The notes under the pieces: model-generated | The model's input: only the letters and a program-made list of their open reading frames with translations | Database searches by the model: none | Told to the model about the DNA's origin: nothing | Origin: Fibrobacter sp. UWR3 | GTDB taxonomy: Bacteria; Fibrobacterota; Fibrobacteria; Fibrobacterales; Fibrobacteraceae | Direction of reading: 5' to 3' | Length of the DNA stretch: 64,000 bases | NCBI RefSeq assembly: GCF_900143055.1 | Contig: NZ_FRCW01000002.1 | Span: 1-64,000 of the forward strand | Position numbers and translations under genes: made by a program | In this document: one piece after another, positions 42,321-50,589 of the stretch | Layout: each line of letters starts with the position of its first letter | Position numbering within the stretch: position 1 is the stretch's first letter

Positions 42321-43300
42321 AAATGTGACCAAGCCTGTGCTTTAACAATCGAAACCTTCCCGTCCAAGCCCCGCATGCGGACTTCCGTACCTTCTACGAC
42401 AGTCCCAATTCTGTAGGCTCCGCCCGGGATGGCCCCTTTTTCAAGAAATATATCATTTTTGAAAGATTCGGTGAACAGGAGTTCGTACTCTTCGCCACCA
42501 TTTAACGCAAAATCAAGAGGGTCAAGGCCATAGCGCTCTGCCATACGCAAGACTTCGGGGTCTACCGGCAACTTTTCGCAGTCAATCTCGATACCCACGT
42601 GCGACGCTCCTGCCAGGTGGTTCAGTTCCGAGGAAAGCCCGTCGCTTATGTCCATGCAGGCACCCGAGACGCCAAGTTCCACAAGGCGTGCCCCGCAGCG
42701 TTCGTCTATTACGGGAGCGAGATGATAATTTACCAGCGTCGGGAACTCATCGCGCGCTTCCGGGTGGTTCAACAATAACCAGAGTCCAGCAGCGGACTTG
42801 CCGAGGGTGCCTGCGACATACACGCCGTCACCCGGCCTTGCACCGGAGCGTACCAGAGGTTTTTCACCCACGCAAGTTCCTAACAACGTTGTACTGAACA
42901 TACCGCATTCGCCCGCAACCGTATCACCGCCAATCAGCGCTATTCCGCGCCTGGCGAAGCCTTCGGCAAGGGCCTTGCCCACGCGGGTACGCACCTCATC
43001 GCTCCAGCCCCTGTTCACGCAGAGCCCGCAAACGGCAAACCTGGGCACGCCACCCATCGAAGAAATGTCCGACACGTTAGAAACGATATGCTTCTCTACC
43101 GCCTGCTCAGGGCTCGACCAGTCCATGCGGAAATGCGTCCCTTCCACGGAAAGGTCCTTCGTCACGAGCCAGCCGTCGAACATGGCGCAGTCATCGCCCA
43201 CGGGGAGCCAGCCCCTCCTTTCGGGAGCAAATTCACCCATCGGGAGCGACTTTTTTAGCACGGAATCGATAAACTTGAACTCACCCAAATCAACAGACAT
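42317..43300 (-). CDS. thiL: Thiamine-monophosphate kinase
   Basis: A 327-residue PurM/ThiL-fold kinase that converts thiamine phosphate to the diphosphate. Key metal- and nucleotide-binding segments are intact: VGDDCAMF (about 32), VSNVSDISSMGG (about 75, with the ThiL-type ND/SD), GGDTVAG (about 120), MDISDGLSSEL (about 217) and GGEEYELLFT (about 270). Length is normal. The ATG is 4 bases after a TAAATTTG box, so the mRNA is probably leaderless. It is translationally coupled to the secretion ATPase that follows, an unrelated function. Confidence 0.95.
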   Translation of the reverse strand: MSVDLGEFKFIDSVLKKSLPMGEFAPERRGWLPVGDDCAMFDGWLVTKDLSVEGTHFRMDWSSPEQAVEKHIVSNVSDISSMGGVPRFAVCGLCVNRGWSDEVRTRVGKALAEGFARRGIALIGGDTVAGECGMFSTTLLGTCVGEKPLVRSGARPGDGVYVAGTLGKSAAGLWLLLNHPEARDEFPTLVNYHLAPVIDERCGARLVELGVSGACMDISDGLSSELNHLAGASHVGIEIDCEKLPVDPEVLRMAERYGLDPLDFALNGGEEYELLFTESFKNDIFLEKGAIPGGAYRIGTVVEGTEVRMRGLDGKVSIVKAQAWSHL

Positions 43301-43312
43301 ACCGCAAATTTA
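43301..43312 (-). promoter_or_regulatory. TAnnTTTG -7 box, thiL
   Basis: TAAATTTG (minus strand, 43312-43305), then CGGT and the ATG. With a start site 4-8 bases after the box, transcription would begin at or within the start codon. Confidence 0.5.
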
Positions 43313-43453
43313 AATAAGTCTTGGAACCGCGCAAAAAACATCTTGGCGACAAATGGTGGATAAGTTGGCAATATTCGTGGGGTAAAAAATAAATTTTGAA
43401 AATACCCCTAAAAATCTATCCACAATCCGCAATAAATACCTATCTTTTAGGCC

Positions 43454-43876
43454 ATGGGACACATCTTCTTCATATCGCCGTCCGCCCCCGGCAGTCTCGA
43501 CAAGATGAGCCAGTGGACTCTCCGCTGGCTGCTCGAGAACGACATGGCGGAAGACTGCACGATGTACACCTGCAATTCCGTGGAAGAAGCCACCGGAATC
43601 CTCGAAACGGCGCTCATCGTCGGCGAATCCCCGTCCCTCATCATCTTCGACCATGCCGACCGCCCCACTGACGTGAACATCGCGTTCAGCAAGACGCTCC
43701 ACAGCAGCATCCCCGAATCGTGGATTGTGGAGATTGTCCCGGACTCCATGCCCATCCAGAAAAGCGACGACAGCAGCCTCTACTGGGTACGCAGGCCGCT
43801 CGACGAGGACGAATGGCGCGAGACGCTCGAGCAGGTGCTCCGCAGGACCCCCACTCCGCAGTGGGCGAATGATTAA
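43454..43876 (+). CDS. Small protein with receiver-like pattern
   Basis: A 140-residue soluble protein. The strand pattern resembles a response-regulator receiver: HIFFISP (beta 1), LIIFDHAD (beta 3, Asp present), WIVEIVP (beta 4) and a C-terminal VRRPLDEDEWRETLEQVL helix like the KP loop and alpha 5. The acidic pair after beta 1 is missing, so phosphorylation is doubtful. The assignment is a pattern match only; it could be an unrelated alpha/beta protein. Single gene with a weak TATCTTTT box upstream. Confidence 0.5.
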   Translation: MGHIFFISPSAPGSLDKMSQWTLRWLLENDMAEDCTMYTCNSVEEATGILETALIVGESPSLIIFDHADRPTDVNIAFSKTLHSSIPESWIVEIVPDSMPIQKSDDSSLYWVRRPLDEDEWRETLEQVLRRTPTPQWAND

Positions 43877-43939
43877 TGTGAGATGTGAAGTGTGAAATGA
43901 ATTATTTCACACTTTATTTTTAAATACTAAATTCTACAC

Positions 43940-44917
43940 ATGATTAAAGGTGTAAGTTATTTTGGCGTGCGCTCGCCCAAGCACGTACTTGCCGACATGG
44001 CCGACATCAAGGCGGCGGGTTTCAACGCAGTACTCCACACCTGGAGCGAAGAAGACCAGCAGTATTACTACGGAACGATGAAGGACATCGTGGACGGGAG
44101 CGCCGGAATGGGCCTCAAGGTCTACGTGAACCCGTGGGGAGTGGGCCGCGTATTTGGCGGCGAAGCGTATTCGGAACTCACCGCAAGGAACCACGACATG
44201 TGCCAGGTGGCGCTCGACGGCAAGCCCAAGGTGGCCGCCTGCCCGAACCATCCGGAATTCCGCGCCTACATGCACAAGTGGATTGAATCCGTTTGCGCGA
44301 CGAAGGTCGACACGATTTTCTGGGACGAGCCGCACTTCTATTTCGAGAAGGGCGGACTTAGCAACTGGAGCTGCAGGTGTGAAAAGTGCTGCGCGCTGTT
44401 CAAGGCGCGTTTCGGGTACGAGATGCCCGCAGAACTTACCGACGACGTGAAGAAATTCCGCGAAGACAGCCTTATTGACTTCTTGAAAGAAATGACCGAG
44501 GACGTTCACGCCCGCGGGAAGCGGAACTGCGTGTGCATGCTCCCGCCGTGGTTTCCCGCGGGGCTCGATGACTGGGGCCGCGTCGCAGGCCTTGCGAGCG
44601 TAGACGAGGTGGCCAGTGACCCGTACTGGGAACGCGGCGCCACCGAGGAATGGGTGCGCGAAAAGTACGCCGAGACTGCTCGCAAGCTGACCGAAGTCGC
44701 CGCCAAGTACGGCAAGGCCGTGCAGATGTGGGTGAAGGCGTACCAGATTGAAGCGGGCCGCGAAAACGACCTCGCCATCGCTGTTTCCGAGAGTCGCGCC
44801 GCAGGTATCGACAACATCTTCGCGTGGAGTTACCGCGGCACCGAGACGCTCACCTGGCTCAAAAGCGACAACCCGGACGAAGTCGCCCGGGTGTTCAGGA
44901 AATCGCTCGATCTCTAA
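43940..44917 (+). CDS. TIM-barrel glycosidase-like cytoplasmic protein
   Basis: A 325-residue protein without signal peptide. Strand-helix alternation fits a TIM barrel, beginning IKGVSYFGVRSPKHVL. Acidic residues sit at strand ends: DTIFWDEPHFYF (about 120-132) and DEVASDPYWERG (about 225-236). A CRCEKCC cluster (about 145) may hold a metal. The overall look is of a glycoside-hydrolase-like protein, but I cannot place it in a family. Its ATG is 4 bases after TAAATTCT and lacks a ribosome-binding site. Confidence 0.6.
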   Translation: MIKGVSYFGVRSPKHVLADMADIKAAGFNAVLHTWSEEDQQYYYGTMKDIVDGSAGMGLKVYVNPWGVGRVFGGEAYSELTARNHDMCQVALDGKPKVAACPNHPEFRAYMHKWIESVCATKVDTIFWDEPHFYFEKGGLSNWSCRCEKCCALFKARFGYEMPAELTDDVKKFREDSLIDFLKEMTEDVHARGKRNCVCMLPPWFPAGLDDWGRVAGLASVDEVASDPYWERGATEEWVREKYAETARKLTEVAAKYGKAVQMWVKAYQIEAGRENDLAIAVSESRAAGIDNIFAWSYRGTETLTWLKSDNPDEVARVFRKSLDL

Positions 44918-44936
44918 CGGAGCGCGCGAACGCTAA

Positions 44937-46517
44937 TTACTTCATCACGCGTACTGTCGTGGAGCCTGCGCGGGATTTTGCGATGAACGTGCCGCCGGTC
45001 TTCACGAGGGTTTTCGCGCTGGCACGGAGTTCCTGCATTCCAGAGGCCCGCACCGTTCCAAGATAGTTGCCATTCATGTCGAACATGCGGTAGCTTTCGG
45101 TTCCGGTCGCATGCGATAGCGCAGGCCTTACAAAGTCTGTGCATCCGTCAACGCAAACGATTTCGTCTTCTCCGAACACAAAGTAATCCACATCCATCCA
45201 GGAACCGGTTACCGTAAAGCGCAATATGTGTTCGCCCGCAGGGAGGTTCACCGTCGAGCGCACCTTGCTATAATCGTCGTAGTTGTCCTCGCCTTCGTTT
45301 TTCGGGACAGAGATTACGTCCGTGATGTTCTTGCCGTCAAGCGACATCTGAAAGTTTGAGGTCTCGTTTGCGGATGCAACCGCCGCCAAGAAAGCGTACT
45401 CGCCCGCTTCCTTGACTTTCACGCTGTATTCGAGCCATTCGCCTTCCTGGTTGTAGCCCACGATGTAGCCCGTCGCCTTCTTGTAAATATCGACGCCCGT
45501 ACCTTCGCGGTAATTGCTGCCGCCGTGGTCTTCGGAATCGTTTTCCTTGTAGGAGTCGTTGCCCGAGCCGACACCCGGGATGTCGAAGTCTTCGGCCTCG
45601 ATCTTGCCCGGAATTTCAAACGGCTTACCCTTGAAAGGCTTTTGCGGTTCGGGAACCACCGGAGCGCGGTTTATTGCCTTGAGCATCTGCTCTGCATAGC
45701 GCTTGCCAAATGTCACGTAGGCATCGTGACCGAAGTGGTAGCGGTCCACGCCGTTGCCGTCAAGGCCTTCGGAAGAAGCGTAATAGGTATTATCCATCGT
45801 GTTCGGGAGTTTAGACACGCGGTCGGAATAGCAGCAGCCCGAACGCAGGAGTTCGCCTGCCACGAACGGCACCGTGTCGGAACTCATGTCGAGCGCCTTG
45901 AGGATATCGTCGCGGGTCTTCTTCACGATTTTCGGCCAGTCCGGGTAGCCGCCGTCGGTTTCGCCCTGGTGGAAGATGAACCCCTTGATGACACCCACCT
46001 GTTGCGCCTTCTTCGCGATATCGATAATCGTCTTGGTGACGTTGCCGTCACTCGCGTATTCCTTCGCGTAATTCTGGAGCCAGCTTTCGGCAGTCGAGAG
46101 GTAACTCGCATATTGGTCCTGGTCGAAGAGTTTGATGCTCGCGCCGCCTACCGCGACCGGGATAATCCCGATGGTCACGTCCGGCATGCTGTCGGCCATC
46201 GTGCGCCCGAACCAGTCGGCGATGGAAATCGTATTACCGCAGTTGAAGAGCGATGGCACCGCCGGGTAGACCTCGCCGATGGTGTTGCGGCCCTTGCCGC
46301 TGCACTTTTGCGAGGCGAAAATCTTGAAACGCGGATTTTCGACCTTGTCGGCGTTTTCGGCATTGGCCGTGCCGCCCATGTTGGACTGGCCGTACGCGAT
46401 GTAGATGTGGAAATTCGGGTCCGGAGCGGCACCAGCAGGCGCGGTTCCGAACGCAAAGAAGCCCGCGGCAAAACACGCCACGGACGCAAACCGTGAGAGT
46501 TGTTTAAACATTCCCAT
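44937..46517 (-). CDS. CE6-like acetylxylan esterase with CBM6
   Basis: A 526-residue secreted esterase. The ATG at 46517 follows AAAGGAG; the signal peptide ends near AGAA (about 31). The esterase domain (about 35-290) has the nucleophile Ser in YGQSNMGG (about 42), FIFHQGETDGG (about 183) and the catalytic Asp/His region DRYHFGHDAYVTFGKRYAEQM (split here; about 255). A CBM6 follows (about 305-455; IEAEDF, GEWLEYSVKV, DVDYFVFG). A Fibrobacter-type basic C-terminal region ends the protein (SYRMFDMNGNYLG). It should remove acetyl groups from xylan, with the CBM binding the polysaccharide. Confidence 0.88.
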   Translation of the reverse strand: MGMFKQLSRFASVACFAAGFFAFGTAPAGAAPDPNFHIYIAYGQSNMGGTANAENADKVENPRFKIFASQKCSGKGRNTIGEVYPAVPSLFNCGNTISIADWFGRTMADSMPDVTIGIIPVAVGGASIKLFDQDQYASYLSTAESWLQNYAKEYASDGNVTKTIIDIAKKAQQVGVIKGFIFHQGETDGGYPDWPKIVKKTRDDILKALDMSSDTVPFVAGELLRSGCCYSDRVSKLPNTMDNTYYASSEGLDGNGVDRYHFGHDAYVTFGKRYAEQMLKAINRAPVVPEPQKPFKGKPFEIPGKIEAEDFDIPGVGSGNDSYKENDSEDHGGSNYREGTGVDIYKKATGYIVGYNQEGEWLEYSVKVKEAGEYAFLAAVASANETSNFQMSLDGKNITDVISVPKNEGEDNYDDYSKVRSTVNLPAGEHILRFTVTGSWMDVDYFVFGEDEIVCVDGCTDFVRPALSHATGTESYRMFDMNGNYLGTVRASGMQELRASAKTLVKTGGTFIAKSRAGSTTVRVMK

Positions 46518-46628
46518 ACATACTCCTTTCAAACAACACTCTAAATTTAGCCTCCAAAATGTGAAAAAGGCGCCCGAAGCGCCCTTATTCCATAGACAGA
46601 TTGTCAATGCGTAAACTTTTTGAAAGGG

Positions 46629-48458
46629 TTAGGAATCGTCCTGGAGGCAACGAACTGAAACCCCGTTGATCTTGTTAAAGTTGTACAGGCCCGCACTCTC
46701 GTCGTCATAGTAAAAGCACATTCTGTAGGCAAAGTTGTCTTTGAACTCAACGGTACTCCAAAAGTTGGCGTAGATGCCATCGTCGCGGAAAATGCCATTG
46801 ATGTCCCTGTAGCCGACAGACAGCGCGAAAAAGCCCACGCCATCCGTACCACTGCCTTTATTGTACCAACCCGTCTGCGACTTGAGGACCTTGCCCGCTG
46901 TCAAGCCTCCACCCACTTCGGCAAACAGGGTGTTCCATTCTGCTCGTGTCGGCAAGTGCCAGCCTTCAGGGCAAATGCCCTGCACCTTTGCCGGGAGCGT
47001 ACAGATCTTGCCATAGCCGCAATCCTGCGGATTGTCTGCATCGGTCGCAAGTTTCACCGAGTCAATCGCCGCCGCCCAGGTGTAAAGGCGTCCCGCCACG
47101 GCACAATTTTCAACATTGTTATTATAGCACCAGCTGCGCTTCAACAGGCTCGGGGTCTTCGTGCTGTCGGCGTAGTTCAAGTTTTCGGCCATCCAGGTCT
47201 GCTCACCAATCTTTACGGTCTTGTAGGTTTGTCCGTCACGGGAGTCGGCCATGGTGCCGTAGGTGATGTCTGGGTTGAAGCGACATTCCTTAGGAATATC
47301 CCAGCTCCAGCCGTCTGTTCCTTCTAAAAGCGCAGAACAATTCAGTTCAACAGATGAACTGCTAGAAGCTGCCTCTCCAGCGCTGCTACTGGATTTCTCA
47401 CTATCGCTGGAAGATGAATTCGACGAATCTTCGCTACTACTAGATTCTTCAACAACGCTTATGTCAGAGGACGAAGAACTCAGAGTGACGGAAGAGGAGG
47501 ATTCGTTCTTGACGCTGGACGAAGACTCGTCATCATAGTCCTTGAGGCAACGAACCGAGAACCCGTAGTTTTTACCGTCGATGTTCAGGTCCGCAGGGTC
47601 GTAGCTGTAGTACAAGCCCATGTAATACGCGCCATTGCTATTGAACTCCGTAGAACTCCAGAAGTACGCGCCGCGGCCCTCGTAGTTGTAATACCCATAG
47701 TAGTGCCTGTAGCCAGCAGGGGGCGCCGAGAACCCGAAATCATCCGTGCCGTTGCCACTATTATACCACCCGGACATGAACTTGAGTTTTGTTCCGGCAA
47801 TCGATGAACCGCCGACTGCGTTGAACAGGGTATTCCATTCTGTTGTGTCGGGCAAATGCCAGCCGCTGGGACATACGCCACGCACTGGGTAGGTCGGCGA
47901 GCATGTCTTGTTGTATCCGCAACCCATGCCGTTTGCGCTCCACGTCCCTGCGCTGTCCATGGCTACCGCCCAGGTGTAAAGGCGACCGTACTTCTCACAA
48001 TATTCGACAGAATCGTTGTAGCAGAAACTGGAGTCCGTTTTGTAGTTGAGGTTCTCCGCCATCCATACCTGATCGCCGATCTTTACGGTCTTGTAGGTCT
48101 GGCCGTCGCGAGCGTCTTCAAAGCAGTTCTCATCTGTTTCGACATCACATGGCACCCTTGTATATTCCGAGCGGCTGCTAGACTTAGTACTGCTACTGGA
48201 CCCTTCGGCAGGCTCAGGAACCTTTGAAGAACTGCTCGACTTCGGTGTGACACTCGAAGACGAATCGTCCGAAGGACGAGTCGCGAAATCGCTGTCGTCG
48301 TCACCGCAGGCGACAAGAACAAGAAGCAGGAAAGAGATTGCCGCGGTCACTATGTTCCCTCGCAATGACATACAAGGCGAATGCCGCGACAGTCTGTTTA
48401 CAAGACTGGCATGGCTGAGCCGCCGTGTCATGCACTTGTGCAATGACATTCTAAGCAT
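46629..48458 (-). CDS. Lipoprotein with two FISUMP domains
   Basis: A 609-residue surface lipoprotein. The ATG at 48458 follows GGAGG. The N terminus is unusually long before the lipobox LVLVAC (Cys about 50); an internal ATG at MSLRGN (about 31) would give a normal signal peptide. Linker 1 is Ser-rich with a repeat-encoded VPEPAEGSSSS. FISUMP 1 spans about 105-305 (FEDARDGQTYKTVKIGDQVW to SVRCLKD), linker 2 is Ser/Glu-rich, and FISUMP 2 spans about 400-607. Both domains have CPSGWHLP/CPEGWHLP-type landmarks. A three-hairpin element lies 47 bp upstream of the start. Confidence 0.9.
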   Translation of the reverse strand: MLRMSLHKCMTRRLSHASLVNRLSRHSPCMSLRGNIVTAAISFLLLVLVACGDDDSDFATRPSDDSSSSVTPKSSSSSKVPEPAEGSSSSTKSSSRSEYTRVPCDVETDENCFEDARDGQTYKTVKIGDQVWMAENLNYKTDSSFCYNDSVEYCEKYGRLYTWAVAMDSAGTWSANGMGCGYNKTCSPTYPVRGVCPSGWHLPDTTEWNTLFNAVGGSSIAGTKLKFMSGWYNSGNGTDDFGFSAPPAGYRHYYGYYNYEGRGAYFWSSTEFNSNGAYYMGLYYSYDPADLNIDGKNYGFSVRCLKDYDDESSSSVKNESSSSVTLSSSSSDISVVEESSSSEDSSNSSSSDSEKSSSSAGEAASSSSSVELNCSALLEGTDGWSWDIPKECRFNPDITYGTMADSRDGQTYKTVKIGEQTWMAENLNYADSTKTPSLLKRSWCYNNNVENCAVAGRLYTWAAAIDSVKLATDADNPQDCGYGKICTLPAKVQGICPEGWHLPTRAEWNTLFAEVGGGLTAGKVLKSQTGWYNKGSGTDGVGFFALSVGYRDINGIFRDDGIYANFWSTVEFKDNFAYRMCFYYDDESAGLYNFNKINGVSVRCLQDDS

Positions 48459-48505
48459 ATTTCCTCCAAATTATGGTTCGTTAAATAATAGAATTTTTTC
48501 ATTCT

Positions 48506-48733
48506 GGCGGTGAAATCAAGATTTTTTTATCATTTTCACCGCCGTTTTGTTAGTTTATCTGCACTATTTCTCTCGTTTTTGGTCAACAAAGGCAACATGT
48601 GGCGGTGTTTTTCTTTATTTTCACCCAATTTCACCGCCAACAGAGGCATCAATCAGCGTCTATCGCTCCATTTTTATACATACAAAATAATTTTCGGCGG
48701 TGAAAACAGCAATTTTTCTTCCATTTCACCGCC
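48506..48733. repeat. Three-hairpin element, copy B
   Basis: Palindromes at 48506-48543, 48601-48638 and 48696-48733, each 38 bp and exactly 95 bp apart, bounded by GGCGGTG(AAA) and TTTCACCGCC. It lies directly upstream of the double-FISUMP gene. Confidence 0.88.
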
Positions 48734-48760
48734 ACTTTTGCATTTTCAAGCATTCTAGCA

Positions 48761-48792
48761 ATAAAAAAAAGACCCCCGAACGAGTCGGGGGT
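48761..48792 (-). terminator. efp: efp terminator
   Basis: On the minus strand, ACCCCCGA, a five-base loop and TCGGGGGT are followed by eight T. It lies 78 bp after the efp stop. Confidence 0.8.
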
Positions 48793-48869
48793 GACAAAGC
48801 GTCATTTTCGCGCAGGCGAAAGGGAGATGCCCGCCTTCGCGGGCATGACAAAACGACGAACGAGCGGTC

Positions 48870-49454
48870 TTATTTGGCGCGTTCGAGGTAAGAACCGTCG
48901 CGGGTATCCACGCGGATCTTGGTGTTGTTCTCGATGAACAGCGGGATCATCACCTTGGCGCCAGTTTCGAGAGTGGCTTCACGCATCACGTTACCGCTGG
49001 TGTTGCCCTGCACTGCCGGAGGAGCTTCCACGATCATCAGGTCGACAAAGGTCGGCGGGATGACTTCGATGGGGAGCGTAGACCCCGTCTTCGGGTCCTT
49101 CCACCACGTGACCTCGACGGTAGCACCGTCAAGCAGCCACACTTCGCAGCCGTTGAGGGCTTCCTTCGCGATTTCCATGGTTTCCTGAGTGGTATTGTCG
49201 AGGAAGTACCAGGTGGAACCGTCGTTGTAGAGGTAAGTCATTTCGGTGTAGGTCACGTCGGCTTCTTCGACAGTGTCGCCGCTCTTCCAAGTACGTTCGA
49301 GAGTACGACCAGTAACCAGGTTCTTGATGCGAACGCGGTTGAATGCCTGGCCCTTGCCCGGCTTCACGAACTGGTTCTCGATGATTTCGTACGGCTGACC
49401 GTCAACCATGATCTTGAGTTTCTTGCGGAATTCGTTGGTGCTTACAGTACCCAT
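48870..49454 (-). CDS. efp: Elongation factor P
   Basis: A 194-residue translation factor that relieves stalling at polyproline. Three beta-barrel domains are recognisable. The modification loop has Lys in KPGKGQAF (about 34), the residue that is beta-lysylated in bacteria using EpmA/EpmB. The divergent neighbour is an EpmB-like enzyme, supporting that chemistry. AGAGGAT precedes the ATG. The C-terminal signature IPLFIENNTKIRVDTRDGSY is typical. Confidence 0.97.
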   Translation of the reverse strand: MGTVSTNEFRKKLKIMVDGQPYEIIENQFVKPGKGQAFNRVRIKNLVTGRTLERTWKSGDTVEEADVTYTEMTYLYNDGSTWYFLDNTTQETMEIAKEALNGCEVWLLDGATVEVTWWKDPKTGSTLPIEVIPPTFVDLMIVEAPPAVQGNTSGNVMREATLETGAKVMIPLFIENNTKIRVDTRDGSYLERAK

Positions 49455-49479
49455 ATTATCCTCTTGTTGATTTTGATGC

Positions 49480-49495
49480 TAAATTTAGCAATATA
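49480..49495 (+). promoter_or_regulatory. -7-like box, epmB
   Basis: TAAATTTA is 8 bases before the epmB ATG; no ribosome-binding site is seen. Confidence 0.42.
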
Positions 49496-50470
49496 ATGGA
49501 CGATGCCACAAAAGTTTTCACGCAAATTTCCGCTTTTTTAGAATATCTGGGCCCGGAATGCGCGGCTACAATCGCAAATGTGACCCCGCAAGGCGAATTG
49601 GACCATAGCCCCAAGTTCCCGTTTTTGTGTTCGAGGCACTATGCCGACCTAATCAGGAAGGCCACTGAGCCCGAGGCGCTTTTGCGCGAAATATTGCCGC
49701 ATATCGCCGAGCGCGAGAATGTCGCCGGATTCGTGGACGACCCGGTAGGCGACCTGCCCGCGGGCAAGGCGGACTGCGTCATCCAGAAATACGACCGGAG
49801 GGCATTGATTGTCTCGACCGCCACCTGCGGTGCGCGTTGCCGGTTCTGTTTCCGCAAGAACTACCCCTTCCAGAACATTCCCGATGTGGCACGGCAGGTG
49901 AGCGACTGGCTCGACATGCACAGCGACATCTGGGAAGTCATACTTTCGGGAGGCGACCCGCTCATGCTGGGGCCCGGTGAATTCCGCGACCTGGTGGAGG
50001 CGATAGCCATGCACGGTTCTGTCACCACACTGCGCATCCACACGCGACTCCCCGTAATGCGGCCCGATGTGGCGATGCAGCACTTCGAACTGCTACGCGA
50101 ACTGCCCGCGCGCTTTGACTGCGTGCTTACGGCACACGTAGACCACCCGGACGAACTCGACGAGGAATCGCAGATGATTTTCGGGCAACTGAAGTATTCC
50201 GGCTGGACACTCCTGAACCAGAGCGTGCTTTTGATGGGAATAAATGACAGCGCCGAGACTCTCGAGAAACTAAGCCGCAAACTGTTCACGCAGGGAGTAC
50301 TCCCCTACTACCTGCACCAGCTGGACCACGCAAACGGCGTCGCGCATTTTGAAGTGAGCGACGAGAACGCACGTGCGCTTATTGAAGAAATCCGCAAGCG
50401 CCTGCCCGGCTACCTCGTGCCGAAGCTGGTGAGAGAAATTGCGGGCGAAAAGAGCAAGACGCCTGTGTAA
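49496..50470 (+). CDS. epmB: EF-P beta-lysylation protein (lysine 2,3-aminomutase)
   Basis: A 324-residue radical SAM enzyme. The cluster-binding motif is CGARCRFCF (about 110-118; CxxxCxxC), followed by SGGDPLML (about 150, SAM/PLP contacts) and a C-terminal PYYLHQLDHANG. It converts lysine to beta-lysine, which EpmA joins to EF-P Lys34. It lacks the extra C-terminal multimerisation region of clostridial lysine 2,3-aminomutases and so fits the short EpmB group. It is divergent from efp across 41 bp. epmA is not in this window. Confidence 0.92.
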   Translation: MDDATKVFTQISAFLEYLGPECAATIANVTPQGELDHSPKFPFLCSRHYADLIRKATEPEALLREILPHIAERENVAGFVDDPVGDLPAGKADCVIQKYDRRALIVSTATCGARCRFCFRKNYPFQNIPDVARQVSDWLDMHSDIWEVILSGGDPLMLGPGEFRDLVEAIAMHGSVTTLRIHTRLPVMRPDVAMQHFELLRELPARFDCVLTAHVDHPDELDEESQMIFGQLKYSGWTLLNQSVLLMGINDSAETLEKLSRKLFTQGVLPYYLHQLDHANGVAHFEVSDENARALIEEIRKRLPGYLVPKLVREIAGEKSKTPV

Positions 50471-50562
50471 AAGATGCTCGCCTTCGCGAGCATGACGAAG
50501 GAAAGGTTCGCGAGAAACGCGCGGGTTTAAAAGATGCTCGCCTTCGCGAGCATGACGAAGGA
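50468..50562. repeat. Duplicated 35-bp hairpin repeat after epmB
   Basis: Two identical 35-bp copies (50468-50502 and 50528-50562, 60 bp apart) contain GATGCTCGCCTTCGCGAGCATGAC. The first begins exactly with the TAA stop of epmB. A near copy begins with the stop of the thioesterase gene at 59629. Confidence 0.75.
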
Positions 50563-50589
50563 ATGTGTCGCGAGCATGACGAATTCCAT

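Noticed and set aside
40323-42416. 697-codon open frame opposite the GspE/PilB gene
   Set aside because: Shadow frame; all secretion-ATPase motifs are on the minus strand.
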